The notes under the pieces: generated by a model
Database searches by the model: none
What the model saw: the letters and a program-made list of their open reading frames with translations, nothing else
What the model was told of the DNA's origin: nothing
Part shown: piece by piece, positions 39,301-49,849 of the stretch
Layout: every line of letters begins with the position of its first letter
Position numbering within the stretch: position 1 is the stretch's first letter
Assembly: GCA_914767715.1 (NCBI GenBank)
Contig: OU612069.1
Span: 13,761,387 to 13,825,386 of the forward strand
Origin: Membranipora membranacea
Taxonomy: Eukaryota; Bryozoa; Gymnolaemata; Cheilostomatida; Membraniporidae
Reading direction: 5' to 3'
Length of the DNA: 64,000 nucleotides
Position numbers and translations under genes: made by a program

Positions 39301-42300
39301 AGTACAAGTACTCTAAGAAGCTAGAATCAGGAGACTACACACTCAAACTGATGCTCAGATCTCCTGATAAGAAACTTCTAGAGAAAGTAAAGAAGACTGC
39401 TCTACTGTTACGTCATAATGTCGGCTCTATCAGTGTAGATGTGTATAACTCACAGAAAGACGCCATCACTGGAGGTACGTAAGAAGCTAGAATACTCAAT
39501 AGTAATGTTGTCCAGGGAAATTCCTGAGGATTTTTCCCTGAAATGTTCCTTTGTTGGGCTCAAAGGGAACACCATGTGATAAGAAGCTCACCCTTATCGA
39601 GTCTAGATCCTGAATTAACAGTATCACATAATTTACAAGTAGTCAACCTTGGCAAAGGTTATATCTAAAATGGACTTTTTGCATATTATCATACATTACT
39701 TCACATCGACCTTAGTTAACTGTGTTCCCAATTTTTCATTCCCTCATTTCTAATACATGAGCTCATCCAATGTTTCAGTCTATAATCAATCAGGCAGACA
39801 GATTCAACTACATATACAGAAGTCATTCTAGTTACCGATTAGCATCTGCTTGCTGTGGCGTAGGGGGTTGAGAATGACATTGCTGCCTGAGTGCTTAGAG
39901 CTGACACACAACCCATAAACTATGACCTTGTATTTCTTATTACCAGGTAGCACAGCAGGACAGGTGACACTACAGCACAAGTCTATAAAAGCTCTATACT
40001 TTGGCTCTATCGCTGACGATAAGTTGAGTAAGCTACCTGTTACTCTGGGGCCAGGAATGTATCTTACTGGTAATCTCACCCTCATTAAGGATATGGAAGC
40101 GGTGAGTCGCATTAAATTTGTTTGATCGTGGTTAGATGAGATCATAATCACCATCTACATAGCTAATGATCTGATAGGCTGTTTGGTGTGAGAGAGAGCC
40201 AATGGCAGGTCACTGAAAGTGTACCTATTGAGATATAGTGAAAGTGAAACTAAATTGTTTTCACATTCACTATATACCAGTAGGTAGTTTCCGGAAAGTA
40301 TCATCTGGCCGGGTATTGGTTCTCTCTCCCACCAGCCAATCAGAGCCCACAAATTGGCTAATTCAACTGGTAAACTGCTGCAGAGGGGCAACTCCAAATT
40401 CACGTAAATTTGGGCCAAACTTGATCTAGACGAGGATTGCGTGGTTAGTAGATTATTCTCATTCAGTTTCTACATGCTAACGTTCAGTAATTGATGTAGT
40501 ACTATCAATGATAAATATAACTACTGTGTCAGGATGCTACTGACCAAGAAAATAACTGTCTCTCTAAAGCTGTGAGTTCAGAAGCTTCAATTTGCATTAC
40601 AATAAGTGTTTCTTTTGTACCATATGCACTAATCTTAATGTTATGCTTCATACCTTGTGCCCTGTCCGTAACAAACGGCATGCACCACAGGTTTCAATTA
40701 TAACTCTTGGCTTGGCTTGTTACTTTGTGCTAACATCTCAGTTATTTTCATGTTCAGACTCACCCATTGCTCTATACTTTATCTTTGAATCTAATGCATC
40801 CTGTAAAAATGTAACAAAAAGCTTGTCATAAGTTTTTTGAGTGCTGAAACCCTGCAGGGTCACTGGAATTGGCCCTCATTTATGGTTGATAATGGTATAC
40901 CAATACCAAGAAACATCCTTGCCGTTATATGTCACATTATTAATTATACTAATCAATTTATATATGTTATATGATATGATATGGATTATATAATATATGT
41001 TATTATTATATTATTATAGTGTAGTCAGCCAGTACAGTACGTCCTGACAGATGCCTGCACTCTAGCTTCAGACAAGGACAAGAATTCTACGTCTGAAGAG
41101 AAAGATAAAAAGACGGAGTACCTCGAAGCTAAGATCAAACTAGATGCCCAGTGGTTCACCAAGTATGTCCCTGATATAATATAATGTTCATACCCAAAAG
41201 TAGTAAAATTTTTTATATTTATATAAAATATTTGCCGTTGAAATATCTCGCCAACTTTGATAGCGAAATTTGTGGCCAACTGACAACTTAACCTTATTAC
41301 TTTATATAAGCTAACATTCCCAACAAACAAGCATAACTCTGCTCTTGCTATAATTTTCTCCTCTGGCATTCACTTGTTAAACACTAAATGGTTTTCCATA
41401 CCTGTTTCACATGTAAGACATCGGTTGCAATAAAGATGAAGTCCAAAGCAATTTTGAAGTCATTGGCATCACCTTTTTTAACTGGTATGCTGTCTCCAGT
41501 GGGACTCTAACTCAAAACTCCTGCAATCCAATCGCCTGCCAGTGATCAGCTAGCACACTCAAACTGCTTGTATCAAGCTTAATCTAGTGTGCCTGAATTT
41601 TGAGTCGCCACCCGCCTCAGGGTGAGCAACTCCAATCCAAATACGTGTAAATTTTCAACATGATCTAACTCTATAATTGTGAATTTAAAGGAATCATTAC
41701 AAATTTTTCGCTATTTGTAGGTTGGATGTAGAGGAGGCGATGAAGTTATATGAGACTTACACCACTTCTCAGGAATCGTCCTCAACTAAAATCTTCGCTC
41801 ACCTCTCTGTGCATATAGCTGTGCTTACTGCCCTACAGAAACACATAGACTCCCTTATCAACAAACCTGCCGCTACATCAGTAGAGACAGCCGCTGGCTC
41901 AAGTGGAGAAGGGACAAACCAACAGGAGACTGATAGCAGTCAGCCCGCCACAGGGACAGGTAAGCTGCAGGGCTTAGATGAAATTTTTAGCTTTCAGCAA
42001 TTTATTAAATTGCGGAATAAGGTGATAGGGTTACTTACATTTGAACCCTACCTTCAAGTTATCTGTATTATCTCATTAGGTCTGGGAATTACTCCATCCT
42101 TGAATTCGGGCAGGAAATCAAAATCAATGGAAAAATTTCAATGAATGTGAAGACCACTCTTTTTTTATCCATCACTCAATCTAATCATTGACACTATCAT
42201 GCCTTAGTCTATTTGCCCGAGTAAAATAATCCGAAAACTGCCTCAAAATATGTTATGCAGGGCATTTTATATCTACTGATTGCAGATGGTGGTGCAATGA

Positions 42301-44377
42301 AGTATATAGAGAGATTCTTCACCATCAGTAACTCCCTGATTGCTAACGATGGTAACGTCAACAAGACGGAGCTGCTCGAGTTCCTCGGTACCAAGAATGA
42401 TAGCAGTGAGAATGCATCGGACAAAAAAAGGTCAGTATTGGACACGTCATGGTAATCCAGTTCCTGTGTTTTCGCCTGTATGAGGTTTTAAGTGTTCAAC
42501 CTCTACCATTGTTGTTGTTTGTGGCATACAAATATCAACTGCGTCCCACTCCCAATCACATAGCATTGACAGTGCCCTGATAATGGAATGCCAATAACAG
42601 TGCCCTGATAACCATTGATCACTCAAACTTCTCCAGTGGGTAAATCTTGAAGCATGGATCTGTTGCAAGTTGTCACTTTTTGTTTTAAATATGGAAGCTT
42701 TGTAAGTTGTCTTATTAAAGACTACCCAAAGAGCAAAGCATGTTATAGTCAGGCAGTTACTTGCGATAACATTGTGTCAGATTTGCAAGGTAAAAAATAC
42801 AATGCTCTACTTGGCATGAATTATTGATGGTCGAAAGAGTGCCTTCCAATATCTATTTCGCGTTCTCAGCTGTCATATTTATTTATACTTCATTATACTT
42901 TTTATTATATAATATTACCGTATAATTTATATTATATAGCGAGATGAATAAGAGAAAGACAAAGCTGATAGAAGCCTTCTGTCTGCACATTTCTCTAATG
43001 GCTGACCTGATTACCAAACCGCCCAATCAGATTGAGCTTGGTGACCTAGTTACTGTGGACCTGTTACAGAAAAGCTGGCAGGAACTTCTCAAATTCACTG
43101 ATGCTACTGACAAGGCTGTAAGTTCTAAAGAAAATTGTGCCTCACTACTTTGAATTGTACAATATTAAAACAATGCACTGTGCTAGTTTTGGTATCCTTG
43201 CCTAGAAAAAAGTTTGATGTTCAATATTGCTTACCATCAAACCTCATTTACACAGTCACCAGATTTATAAATAATTTTCTGTGTTTTCAATAAATTCATT
43301 TCTCATTTGTAAATCACAACACATTTATAGGTTACAGCACACCTACAACCACTTATGAACCATTTCAAAGACCAGTCTATTCACTACAAGTCGCCAGCTA
43401 TGGCCAACAATAAGGAAACATGCATCAGGTATAAGCCGTGTCTACATGTATCAATTTCATTTATAAGTTTGGGGTCCTTATAACAAGTTTATACGGAATA
43501 CTTACATATTTACCTTGATCTTATGTGTTTCAGGTAAGCAAGGCCTATATTAAATATCTCATGGCTAATGGATGTCTAGCGATGGCTGCCCAGCAGATAA
43601 TCAAATCACTGGACACTACCAAAGACAAAGAACAAGAGAAGCTACTCTGCCAGGTATGATTTCAAAACATGGCATTTAGTTTTAACCCCCAAAAGCACCT
43701 TGCGATAGAGAATGTGTTGCAGGTCATTACTTGTATCATGGCCTGAATAGCCAAACATGTAATTATACATTATTGGGAACTTTTAAGCTAGAAAAAAATA
43801 GTTTGACAAATGCCCTGACTTAATAACTGGACAAAAAATCTTCGCTTCCGAATTTATACCAATATGTTGATTACAGATGAAGATTTACTGACTTAGCTCA
43901 AATGCCTGAGGCTTTACCGAATCAAATAATACATAATAAAATCCCGAGGGCTTAGACGAGATTAAAAGGGATAAGCAGAGTTCAAATTTCAACTCTTACT
44001 AAAATCAACAAATAATATCAGATTAAACCAGACAACCAGACTGATGTTTGAAAATAACACGCTGACAAGCTTTGTTTTTGGGTTCCCCCCTTCCAACGAA
44101 GCTTGTCATGTCATGCTAACCTGGAGCATGGACAGTGTTAGTTTTAAACATGCGTTGAAAGATAAAAGTGTGGATTGTTTGATGGTGCTGTACACAGATG
44201 TGTATAGGTTTGACATCATATACTACTGCCTATATGCAATGTTTCTCACACCATCAACAACTAACGCTAAACGTTGATTTGTTTCAGATTTACGGAGATC
44301 TGGGCTGGACTCATGTCAAGAGGAATGTAGAGAATTCTATGCTAGGCAAATACCCTGCTGCTTTCACACTGTTCTAA
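24376..44377 (+). CDS. TPP2: Tripeptidyl-peptidase II, complete, 28 exons
   Basis: Giant cytosolic subtilisin-like serine exopeptidase that removes tripeptides from free N-termini, acting downstream of the proteasome. Exons: 24376-24537, 24835-24963, 26100-26306, 27014-27138, 28520-28683, 29504-29658, 30045-30121, 30888-31015, 31626-31766, 32159-32266, 32491-32606, 32953-33130, 33763-33941, 34448-34524, 35078-35181, 35994-36151, 37297-37413, 38089-38289, 38623-38760, 39303-39474, 39947-40101, 41020-41162, 41721-41959, 42286-42430, 42940-43117, 43331-43428, 43539-43653, 44288-44377. All phases match; 1332 aa against about 1250 in mammals. Catalytic Asp43 ([10 protein letters not shown]), His268 (SHGTHVA), oxyanion Asn363 (SSAGNSGP) and Ser450 (NGTSMSSPN) are intact. 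The N-terminal [11 protein letters not shown] is a family signature, and the C-terminus keeps LGWTH. The extra length lies mainly in the C-terminal half, partly in a Ser/Thr/Gln/Glu-rich stretch in exon 23. The acceptor of exon 27 is uncertain. Confidence 0.97.
24985..25310 (+). repeat. Possible tRNA-related SINE
   Basis: TPP2 intron 2 contains a box-A-like stretch (TAGCTCATTTGGTAGTGCGC, about 24993-25012) resembling the 5' half of a tRNA. The remainder is unrelated and ends near CATTACATTACAAAAA. I see no good B box, so the call is weak. Confidence 0.35.
25338..25915. mobile_element. Large imperfect foldback element
   Basis: Two outer arms rich in GTAAGACATGTTGTA-like motifs (25338-25546 and 25717-25915) read as reverse complements. 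For example, GACTAAGTACCTAAACTTTGTCTTA near 25515 is mirrored near 25725-25750. The core at 25547-25716 is a tighter inverted repeat with ends CATGGGCTGCACCAACAAAC. No target duplication was recognised. It lies in TPP2 intron 2. Confidence 0.65.
26044..26057. repeat. Poly-C run (14 bases)
   Basis: Fourteen consecutive C bases shortly before TPP2 exon 3. Length may be unstable or mis-sequenced. Confidence 0.9.
26335..26525. repeat. Dispersed CCAAT-bearing inverted repeat, copy 1
   Basis: Segment with GATTGGCTGTTGGCT at one side and ACATTGGCTAGG at the other, containing AGTCACTGAAAGCACCTATT, which recurs near 40215-40235. It lies in TPP2 intron 3. Confidence 0.5.
27139..28519. other. TPP2 intron 4
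   Basis: About 1.4 kb without an exon. It has a perfect short hairpin (ATCACAGAGT ... ACTCTGTGAT, about 27489-27513) and two open frames (27571-27834, 27795-28106) with no recognisable domain and no splice support. Confidence 0.5.
31810..32035. repeat. Degenerate minisatellite, unit about 50 bp
   Basis: Four imperfect copies of a unit containing ATCTCCAAATTGTT, then a TTTACAATGTATA-like segment, fill the intron between TPP2 exons 9 and 10. Copy spacing is about 43-50 bp. Confidence 0.75.
37475..37700. repeat. Degenerate tandem repeat, TGTCAGTGACTTGA-like
   Basis: Many imperfect units around GTTGTCAGTGACTTGATTCTA run across the intron after TPP2 exon 17. Open frames here are a by-product of the repeat. 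Confidence 0.7.
40165..40355. repeat. Dispersed CCAAT-bearing inverted repeat, copy 2
   Basis: The left side (CTGATAGGCTGTTTGGTG, GAGAGAGAGCCAATG) is mirrored by the right side (CATTCACTATATACC, GGTTCTCTCTCCCACCAGCC). The inner segment GTCACTGAAAGTGTACCTAT matches copy 1 at 26335-26525. A related shorter palindrome lies at about 38848-38885. The ends and target site are not resolved. Confidence 0.6.
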
Positions 44378-44676
44378 GTTTGACCCTTGACATTGAACTG
44401 TGACCTTGACCATTGACCTTGACCCGCTGTTCAGTGAAAAGTTTCACTGTTATTATATTAAACTTTTATGACTATGTTATGCGACTTTAAACAATTTTAA
44501 TGCATTCTGGCTTTTTAGACACAAAAGAATTGCTCACGCTTCGGATAAAGTTAGAACACTGACATTGCCTCTCATTGTTCTGCATTCTGCCCACATTTTT
44601 TTGTGCTTCTCAAGTTCTCATTTGCTGGTAGACAATTTTCTGTCTATATTGAGTCCCCATTATGAGGTGAATTTAA

Positions 44677-44682
44677 AATAAA
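44677..44682 (+). terminator. Candidate TPP2 poly(A) signal
   Basis: AATAAA 300 bases after the TPP2 stop codon, followed by AT-rich sequence. Confidence 0.5.
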
Positions 44683-44814
44683 CTGTTCAACTTGCAATTG
44701 AGATTATTTTGCTTTCACCTAATTAATTCAATTGTTAGAGGGCATATCACAATGCATTTTTTTAAAAGATCATCGGGAAGTCAGCTGTCCGTCTTTGGGT
44801 TAATACTTAGCTAA

Positions 44815-44860
44815 AATAGCAATGCAATAGCAATAGCAATAGCAATAGCAATAGCAATGC
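44815..44860. repeat. (AATAGC)n hexanucleotide microsatellite
   Basis: Six or more copies of AATAGC (equivalently CAATAG), with one GC-shifted unit, downstream of TPP2. Confidence 0.9.
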
Positions 44861-45779
44861 ATTAATCTGGAATTCCGTTTGAGATTGGCAAAATGTACTT
44901 GGGTGTTCAGGCTGATTAATGGTGCGTTGTTGGTCAAGGCAGTATTGGGGCTCAGACGTGAGTGATTCACTCGAAAATGGACATCAAATATAAAAATAGG
45001 CAATGCCACATCTAATAAAGTATCTTCCATAATTGGCCAACAAAAGGGTGGTGTTTTACAGGATATATATTTTACACGGTACCATATTGTAAATAGCTGA
45101 TACACAGCGCTCCCATGCAATGCAATCATTTTACCACAAAACTTTTAATCCCACAATGTTCCCAAGTATTAAATGGTATCAATAAAGCAGGGAAGTAACA
45201 TACATGTCACATTTATTACAATTTGTCAGTGACAATATTACAAAAATTAGCCATACCTCTATCTATCATCAATTTATCGAGCATCCGTCTAAATAAAAAG
45301 AACAAACTGTAGTCACACTGTATGTGATCTTTTATCATAAGATATCAGACTAAGCTCAAGAACAGGAATTTAGGGTTGATTGATTCTCAGCTAGCATCCA
45401 AAGACTATCACATAATTAAACAATCACTGTTGTTTTGAGTGAATGATGATCCAGTTTGCCTTAGTTTAATGTGAGCGGGCGAGAGATGGTGCGGGATAAG
45501 TAAACCCCATCCAACTAATTGTTAGATGACACCCTGAAAGAACATTTTTTGATCACCCTTCTAACAGACAAAGATATATGGACGCATATAACTCCACTTT
45601 TGGTCTGGTTTGGTTTCTATTTCATCAAACAAGTTAAGATATAGGAAACTAAAAATATTAAGTGGTGATGAGACCTACGTGCGCAATAGCTTTGACAAAA
45701 TAGCAGCTAGTTGAGGCGCAAGGCCAAGTTGCTATATGAAATGCGGCAATAGCAATCAATTAAATTACAATAAAGAAAG
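44861..45779. other. Intergenic, no gene seen
   Basis: AT-rich spacer between TPP2 and the minus-strand LINE. The 109-codon minus frame overlapping it is repetitive at its C-terminus and has no recognisable domain. Confidence 0.5.
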
Positions 45780-47490
45780 TTCAAACCTTAAAGCCAAGAG
45801 GTGGCACTTGAGTGCTGTATTAGAGGCGGCCTGACTCTTCACTGATGTCAGGTTGTCAGGCAGCTTGTTCCAAAGTGCTGCCATTTGATATGAGACCCTT
45901 CGTTGTCCTGAACTGGTTGTGGAGTTGGGGAGATGAAGTTTTATGTTGAATGAGAATGTGTTGTAGATATGATTGGAATGGTGTAAATTAGAGGAGAGTG
46001 AAATGTTTTATGGGCACAGATTAATGTTTTAAATACATAAAGTTAAATTATCCTAAAAATTCTTGATCAAAAAGTGGAGTGGATGAAGTTTATCTTATCT
46101 TATGACTTATAAATGATCCTAACAATATTGTTGCTGAAATATTAATATCTTATTGGTACGGGTCGCTGCTGCATTGCCCCATATCTCAATACAATAGCTC
46201 AATTTGAACAGTATTAATGAATTATGAAAATATTAATAAAACGTATTTTGGCAGATGATTAGAAACTTTGTACATCAGAGAGGTCGCAAGCCTGAGGGTT
46301 TTCCAAGTTAAATGCTCATCGAAGTAGACCCCAAGGAACGGCACGCTTTTTACTTGTTCAATGGTCTTGTTTAACATTTTGATATAGTTTGCCATCAAGG
46401 TTCGTTTGTTTTGGTCATTTTTAAAAATAATATTATGTAGCTGGTTTTCTCTAAATTCAGAGTTACTTTATTTTTATTGCACCATTCTGCTACTGATGTA
46501 AGAGCAGCTTTAATTTCAATTTGTTGCTGATTTAAATCTTTAGCTTCATAAAACAAATTTGTGTCATGAGCATAGGGAATTGGGTCAAGAGTTTTAGTTG
46601 CATTGGCTAGATCGTTAATATAAATTAAAAACAATGTTGGACCCAGAATAGATCCTTGTGGAACTCCAGTGTTTATAAAGCGTGGTTCAGAAAATATGTT
46701 ATTATTTATCACGGTAATTTGTTGGCGATTAGCAAGGTACGATCTTATTAGCTCAGTTGCACTTGGTTTAAAATTAATTTGATTTTGAATGTAGGAAATA
46801 ATGATCAATGGTATCAAAAGCTTGGCTTAAATCATGAAAAACACCCAGCACGGAGTTTCCATTGCTCATGGCCATTAACGCTTTGTCTGTGAGTATATGT
46901 AATTGCCTGATAAGTATTTTAATATTTCCAAAAGCCATATTGTTGTGCACTTAAAATATTATTGTTTTCTAAAGAGGCCGTAATTTGTGAAATAACTACT
47001 CGCTTAAAAATTTTGCTGGAAGTAGATAAAATTCATATTGGGCGGTAATTTTTATGAGATTTAGTGCAACCTTTTTTTTAAATAGAGGGAGAACTATTGC
47101 TGTTTTGAGACTATCAAGGAACACACTGGGCTGTAGTGTCCTATTAATAATTTTGGTCAAGAGTTCAGCTACTAATGGGGCTGCTAATTTAATAAGTTTA
47201 GCTGGGATGAGATCTAGTCCAATAGCTTTTTGTTGGTTTACTGCCATCAAGTGTGACATGGTTATACTTATATCAACTGGTTCAAAAGTGAAATTTTCGT
47301 GGGTAGATTTTGACGATGGGGCTTCCGGTATCAGAGGTGAATCATTAAAAGTGATGTCAAGCGTGTATTCGGTGGCTTCCCTGAGCGTATCAGTTTGCTG
47401 ATTTTTATCTGGATATGGGTCGTTGAAATTGGAATGTTGCTCACGATGCCGTATTAAATCCTTAATTATTGCTTTATATTTTTACATCCA
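45780..47490 (-). mobile_element. 5'-truncated, degraded non-LTR retrotransposon (CR1/Jockey-like RT)
   Basis: Minus strand, 5' to 3': an in-frame linker (about 47460-47260; ITFNDSPLI), the RT fingers (47259-46996; NQQKAIGLDLIPAKLIKLAA), the palm (46817-46395; TGVPQGSILGPTLFLIYIND), and a typical LINE C-terminus (about 45960-45790; RRVSYQMAALWNKLPDNL). The catalytic box reads YAHD instead of YADD. Frameshifts separate the segments and a stop lies at about 47487. No endonuclease was found, consistent with 5' truncation. It differs in sequence from the LINE at 19890-23870. Confidence 0.85.
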
Positions 47491-48600
47491 GGATCGCCAG
47501 TCGCCCATAATATCAGCTTATAGTCATACGTTACTTATATATACTTTTATTGGCAAGCATTGTCATCTCATTAGAAATGTATTACACTCTGCGCCAGAAA
47601 TACTTGCATTAGGTTGACAATGTCTGGAGTAAATATTGAAAACAAATATTCCTCAAATAAGATTTAGCCTATCTGGCAGACCTGTTGCCACTGCTGAATG
47701 TGATCTTTCAGCATAATATTGAGCCTAAGCTCACAATCAAGAAGTTAAGGTTGACTGAACCTCAGATTCTAAGATCATCCCCCAAGTCAAGCGATCGCCG
47801 TTGCCTTGAGTGAAGGCAAATGAATAGATCAAGATTCAATTTGCCTTTGTTTGGTGCAATGACAAATCAAGACATGATGAGCAAAGCTAGAATTTCAAGC
47901 TCTTTTTTCTCTTTACTAGCTCAGGTTATCTAGCTGGTCTGTGAACCGCTTCAGAACCACCTTAAGGATGTAAGCAAAATTATGGGCAAATTTGATCAAA
48001 CTTTATCTAACAAATGATGGTGATGATGTTGAAATCCAGTAGTGATGTATTTTTAGGATTAAACAATAAGTTCCCAGTTGCTGCGGTGTAAAAACAATGA
48101 TTAAAGAGCTGATATTTATCCAGGTATGCATCCTTTGAACCGGTATGTGGCTTACGATGCATTATTTAATCCTAAATCAACGCTTTCTATTTTGACATCA
48201 AGTGTTGGCAGTCGCCGATAATATCAGCTTATAGTCACGCTCGTTACTTGCATTAGGACAACCAATGATTCGAGTAAATACTTAAAAAAAACCAAATAAT
48301 TCCCTCAAATAGATTAAGCCTATTCAGCAGAACAAATGATACCAAAAGACATTTTCCTTTGATCAGCAGATACATGTATTTGTTTGGAGATATGTTGTTT
48401 GTTTTGCTTAGTACAGAAAATGTCATGGTACAGTCTCTACATGGCTACATAGGGTTCATAACAAAGTATATCAGAGGCTTTTAAATGCACCAATATATAA
48501 ATGGATATAGGAACATGCACCAGAAGATAAAACATCAAGATCTCAGTAGTTACTGTATCTTTTACATGAACGACAAAAGTCTGTAAGGATGACAGGATAT
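47491..48600. other. Intergenic with internally duplicated segments
   Basis: A segment near 47505-47690 (TAATATCAGCTTATAGTCA ... CTTGCATTAGG ... TCCTCAAATA) recurs, partly deleted, near 48213-48325. A further block at 47880-47960 recurs at 61630-61705. No gene is seen. Confidence 0.55.
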
Positions 48601-49681
48601 CTAGCAGCAGTACTCGTAGTAATTAGGTGGCTGGAAGCCGTTGAAATAGCAGCCTTGTACTGGTATAGAATATAGTATGATATCTTTAATGGTCACCTTA
48701 TTGGTGCCTGATGGACAGGGTGGTAGCGGCGGAGGAACTGTAATAAATGTGAATAAAACATTTATATTTGATTTGTCATTGACAGTGATATGCGCACTTG
48801 CGTGTTTTGCGCTGGCTTGAACTTCTATGCAAGTTTGTTTCAATGTTTGTTTCAATGCTTGAACTTCTATGTTTCAATAATGTATAGCATGTTTAAAAGG
48901 TAGCACCAATTTTAAATTCATTATCTCTTGAACAGAAAATCAGAATTACGACTAATCGGATATCATGCAAGTAGTTTAAGGTGAGGCTGGGAGGCACTGC
49001 TTCCCCTACCGTGTTAAACTGAGAGGTCTAAAAACGTTATAATTGTAAAGCCGATGTCAGTTTTAGCTCATATGGTACATCCATCTACTATGCTTTGGGG
49101 GCTCGGGATTTGCCCCAGACCCTACAGGAGGAGTGTACAGTACCCACCTAGTATAACCTTTTGTCTCCCTACATTACAATAAATTGAGCTGTTTTGAATG
49201 GGCACTAAAAACTGTCGCAGGCGACAGATGTTGTAGACAACTAACTTTTACAGCAGTACCATTTGTCTCTCATCTACAGCCTTGCAGGTAGAGAGAATAT
49301 GTAAACTAACCTTCAAAATTTGATATAACAAACGGAACGCTGTCGCCCACTGCTACCATCAGAACGATCATTAGTAAGCCTGTAGCGTGAATTCTCAACA
49401 TCCTGTATAAAGTAAAACGCAAAGTAGTGTTAAAGAAACTACTAGTAACTACCATAGAGTCTTTCAAGTCTCAAGTGTAATCATTTGCTTTGATGAATAC
49501 CAGTCGAAATGTTAAACTGATCTAACTTTAAAAAAAAGTAATTGAGAATGTATATAGCAACATTATACCTGCTGTATGCAAACATGGAAAGCAATACAAC
49601 AAATTATAATAACTGATTTCAGATATTTTAGGGCTTACCTTGCTTAGTGAATATCTCAACTCGATGAAGTATTGATCACTG
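48601..49681 (-). CDS. Small secreted peptide gene A (75 aa)
   Basis: Unrecognised secreted peptide. Minus-strand structure: non-coding exon 1 from about 49681 to 49639 (donor AGCAAG/GTAAGC), exon 2 49402-49311 (ATG at 49401, signal peptide MLRIHATGLLMIVLMVAVG), exon 3 48737-48601 (TAG stop). The phase matches (1/2). The mature part starts with VPPPLPPCPSG and ends with GCYFNGFQPP then YYEYCC, giving four Cys. A TATA box lies about 30 bases before exon 1. Exon order, intron positions, signal peptide and promoter match gene B at 53713-54720, so the two look like tandem duplicates. Function is unknown; a defensive, signalling or structural peptide are all possible. Confidence 0.7.
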
Positions 49682-49704
49682 TATCAGGTCTTATCTGTCC
49701 ATAG

Positions 49705-49712
49705 TTTATATA
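49705..49712 (-). promoter_or_regulatory. TATA box of peptide gene A
   Basis: TATATAAA on the minus strand, followed by CTATGGACAG. The equivalent box of gene B is followed by CTATAGGCAG, so the core promoter is conserved. Confidence 0.75.
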
Positions 49713-49748
49713 CACGCCTAGAAATAATGACAAAAAAATGCCCAAAGA

Positions 49749-49806
49749 GATTCATTGGCTAACTTGTTTTTTAAGCAACTCTATTGGAGATCATTCAACT
49801 GTGAAA
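49749..49806 (-). promoter_or_regulatory. Conserved upstream block of peptide gene A
   Basis: Plus-strand text GATTCATTGGCTAACT (49749-49764) and CTATTGGAGATCATTCAACT (49781-49800) recur almost unchanged upstream of gene B, and the second recurs in weaker form upstream of gene C. On the transcribed strand these contain inverted-CCAAT-type motifs (GCCAAT, CCAATAG). Shared control is inferred. Confidence 0.6.
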
Positions 49807-49849
49807 CAGTATATATTATTGCAACATGCAATATCTGTTGCAAACAACT

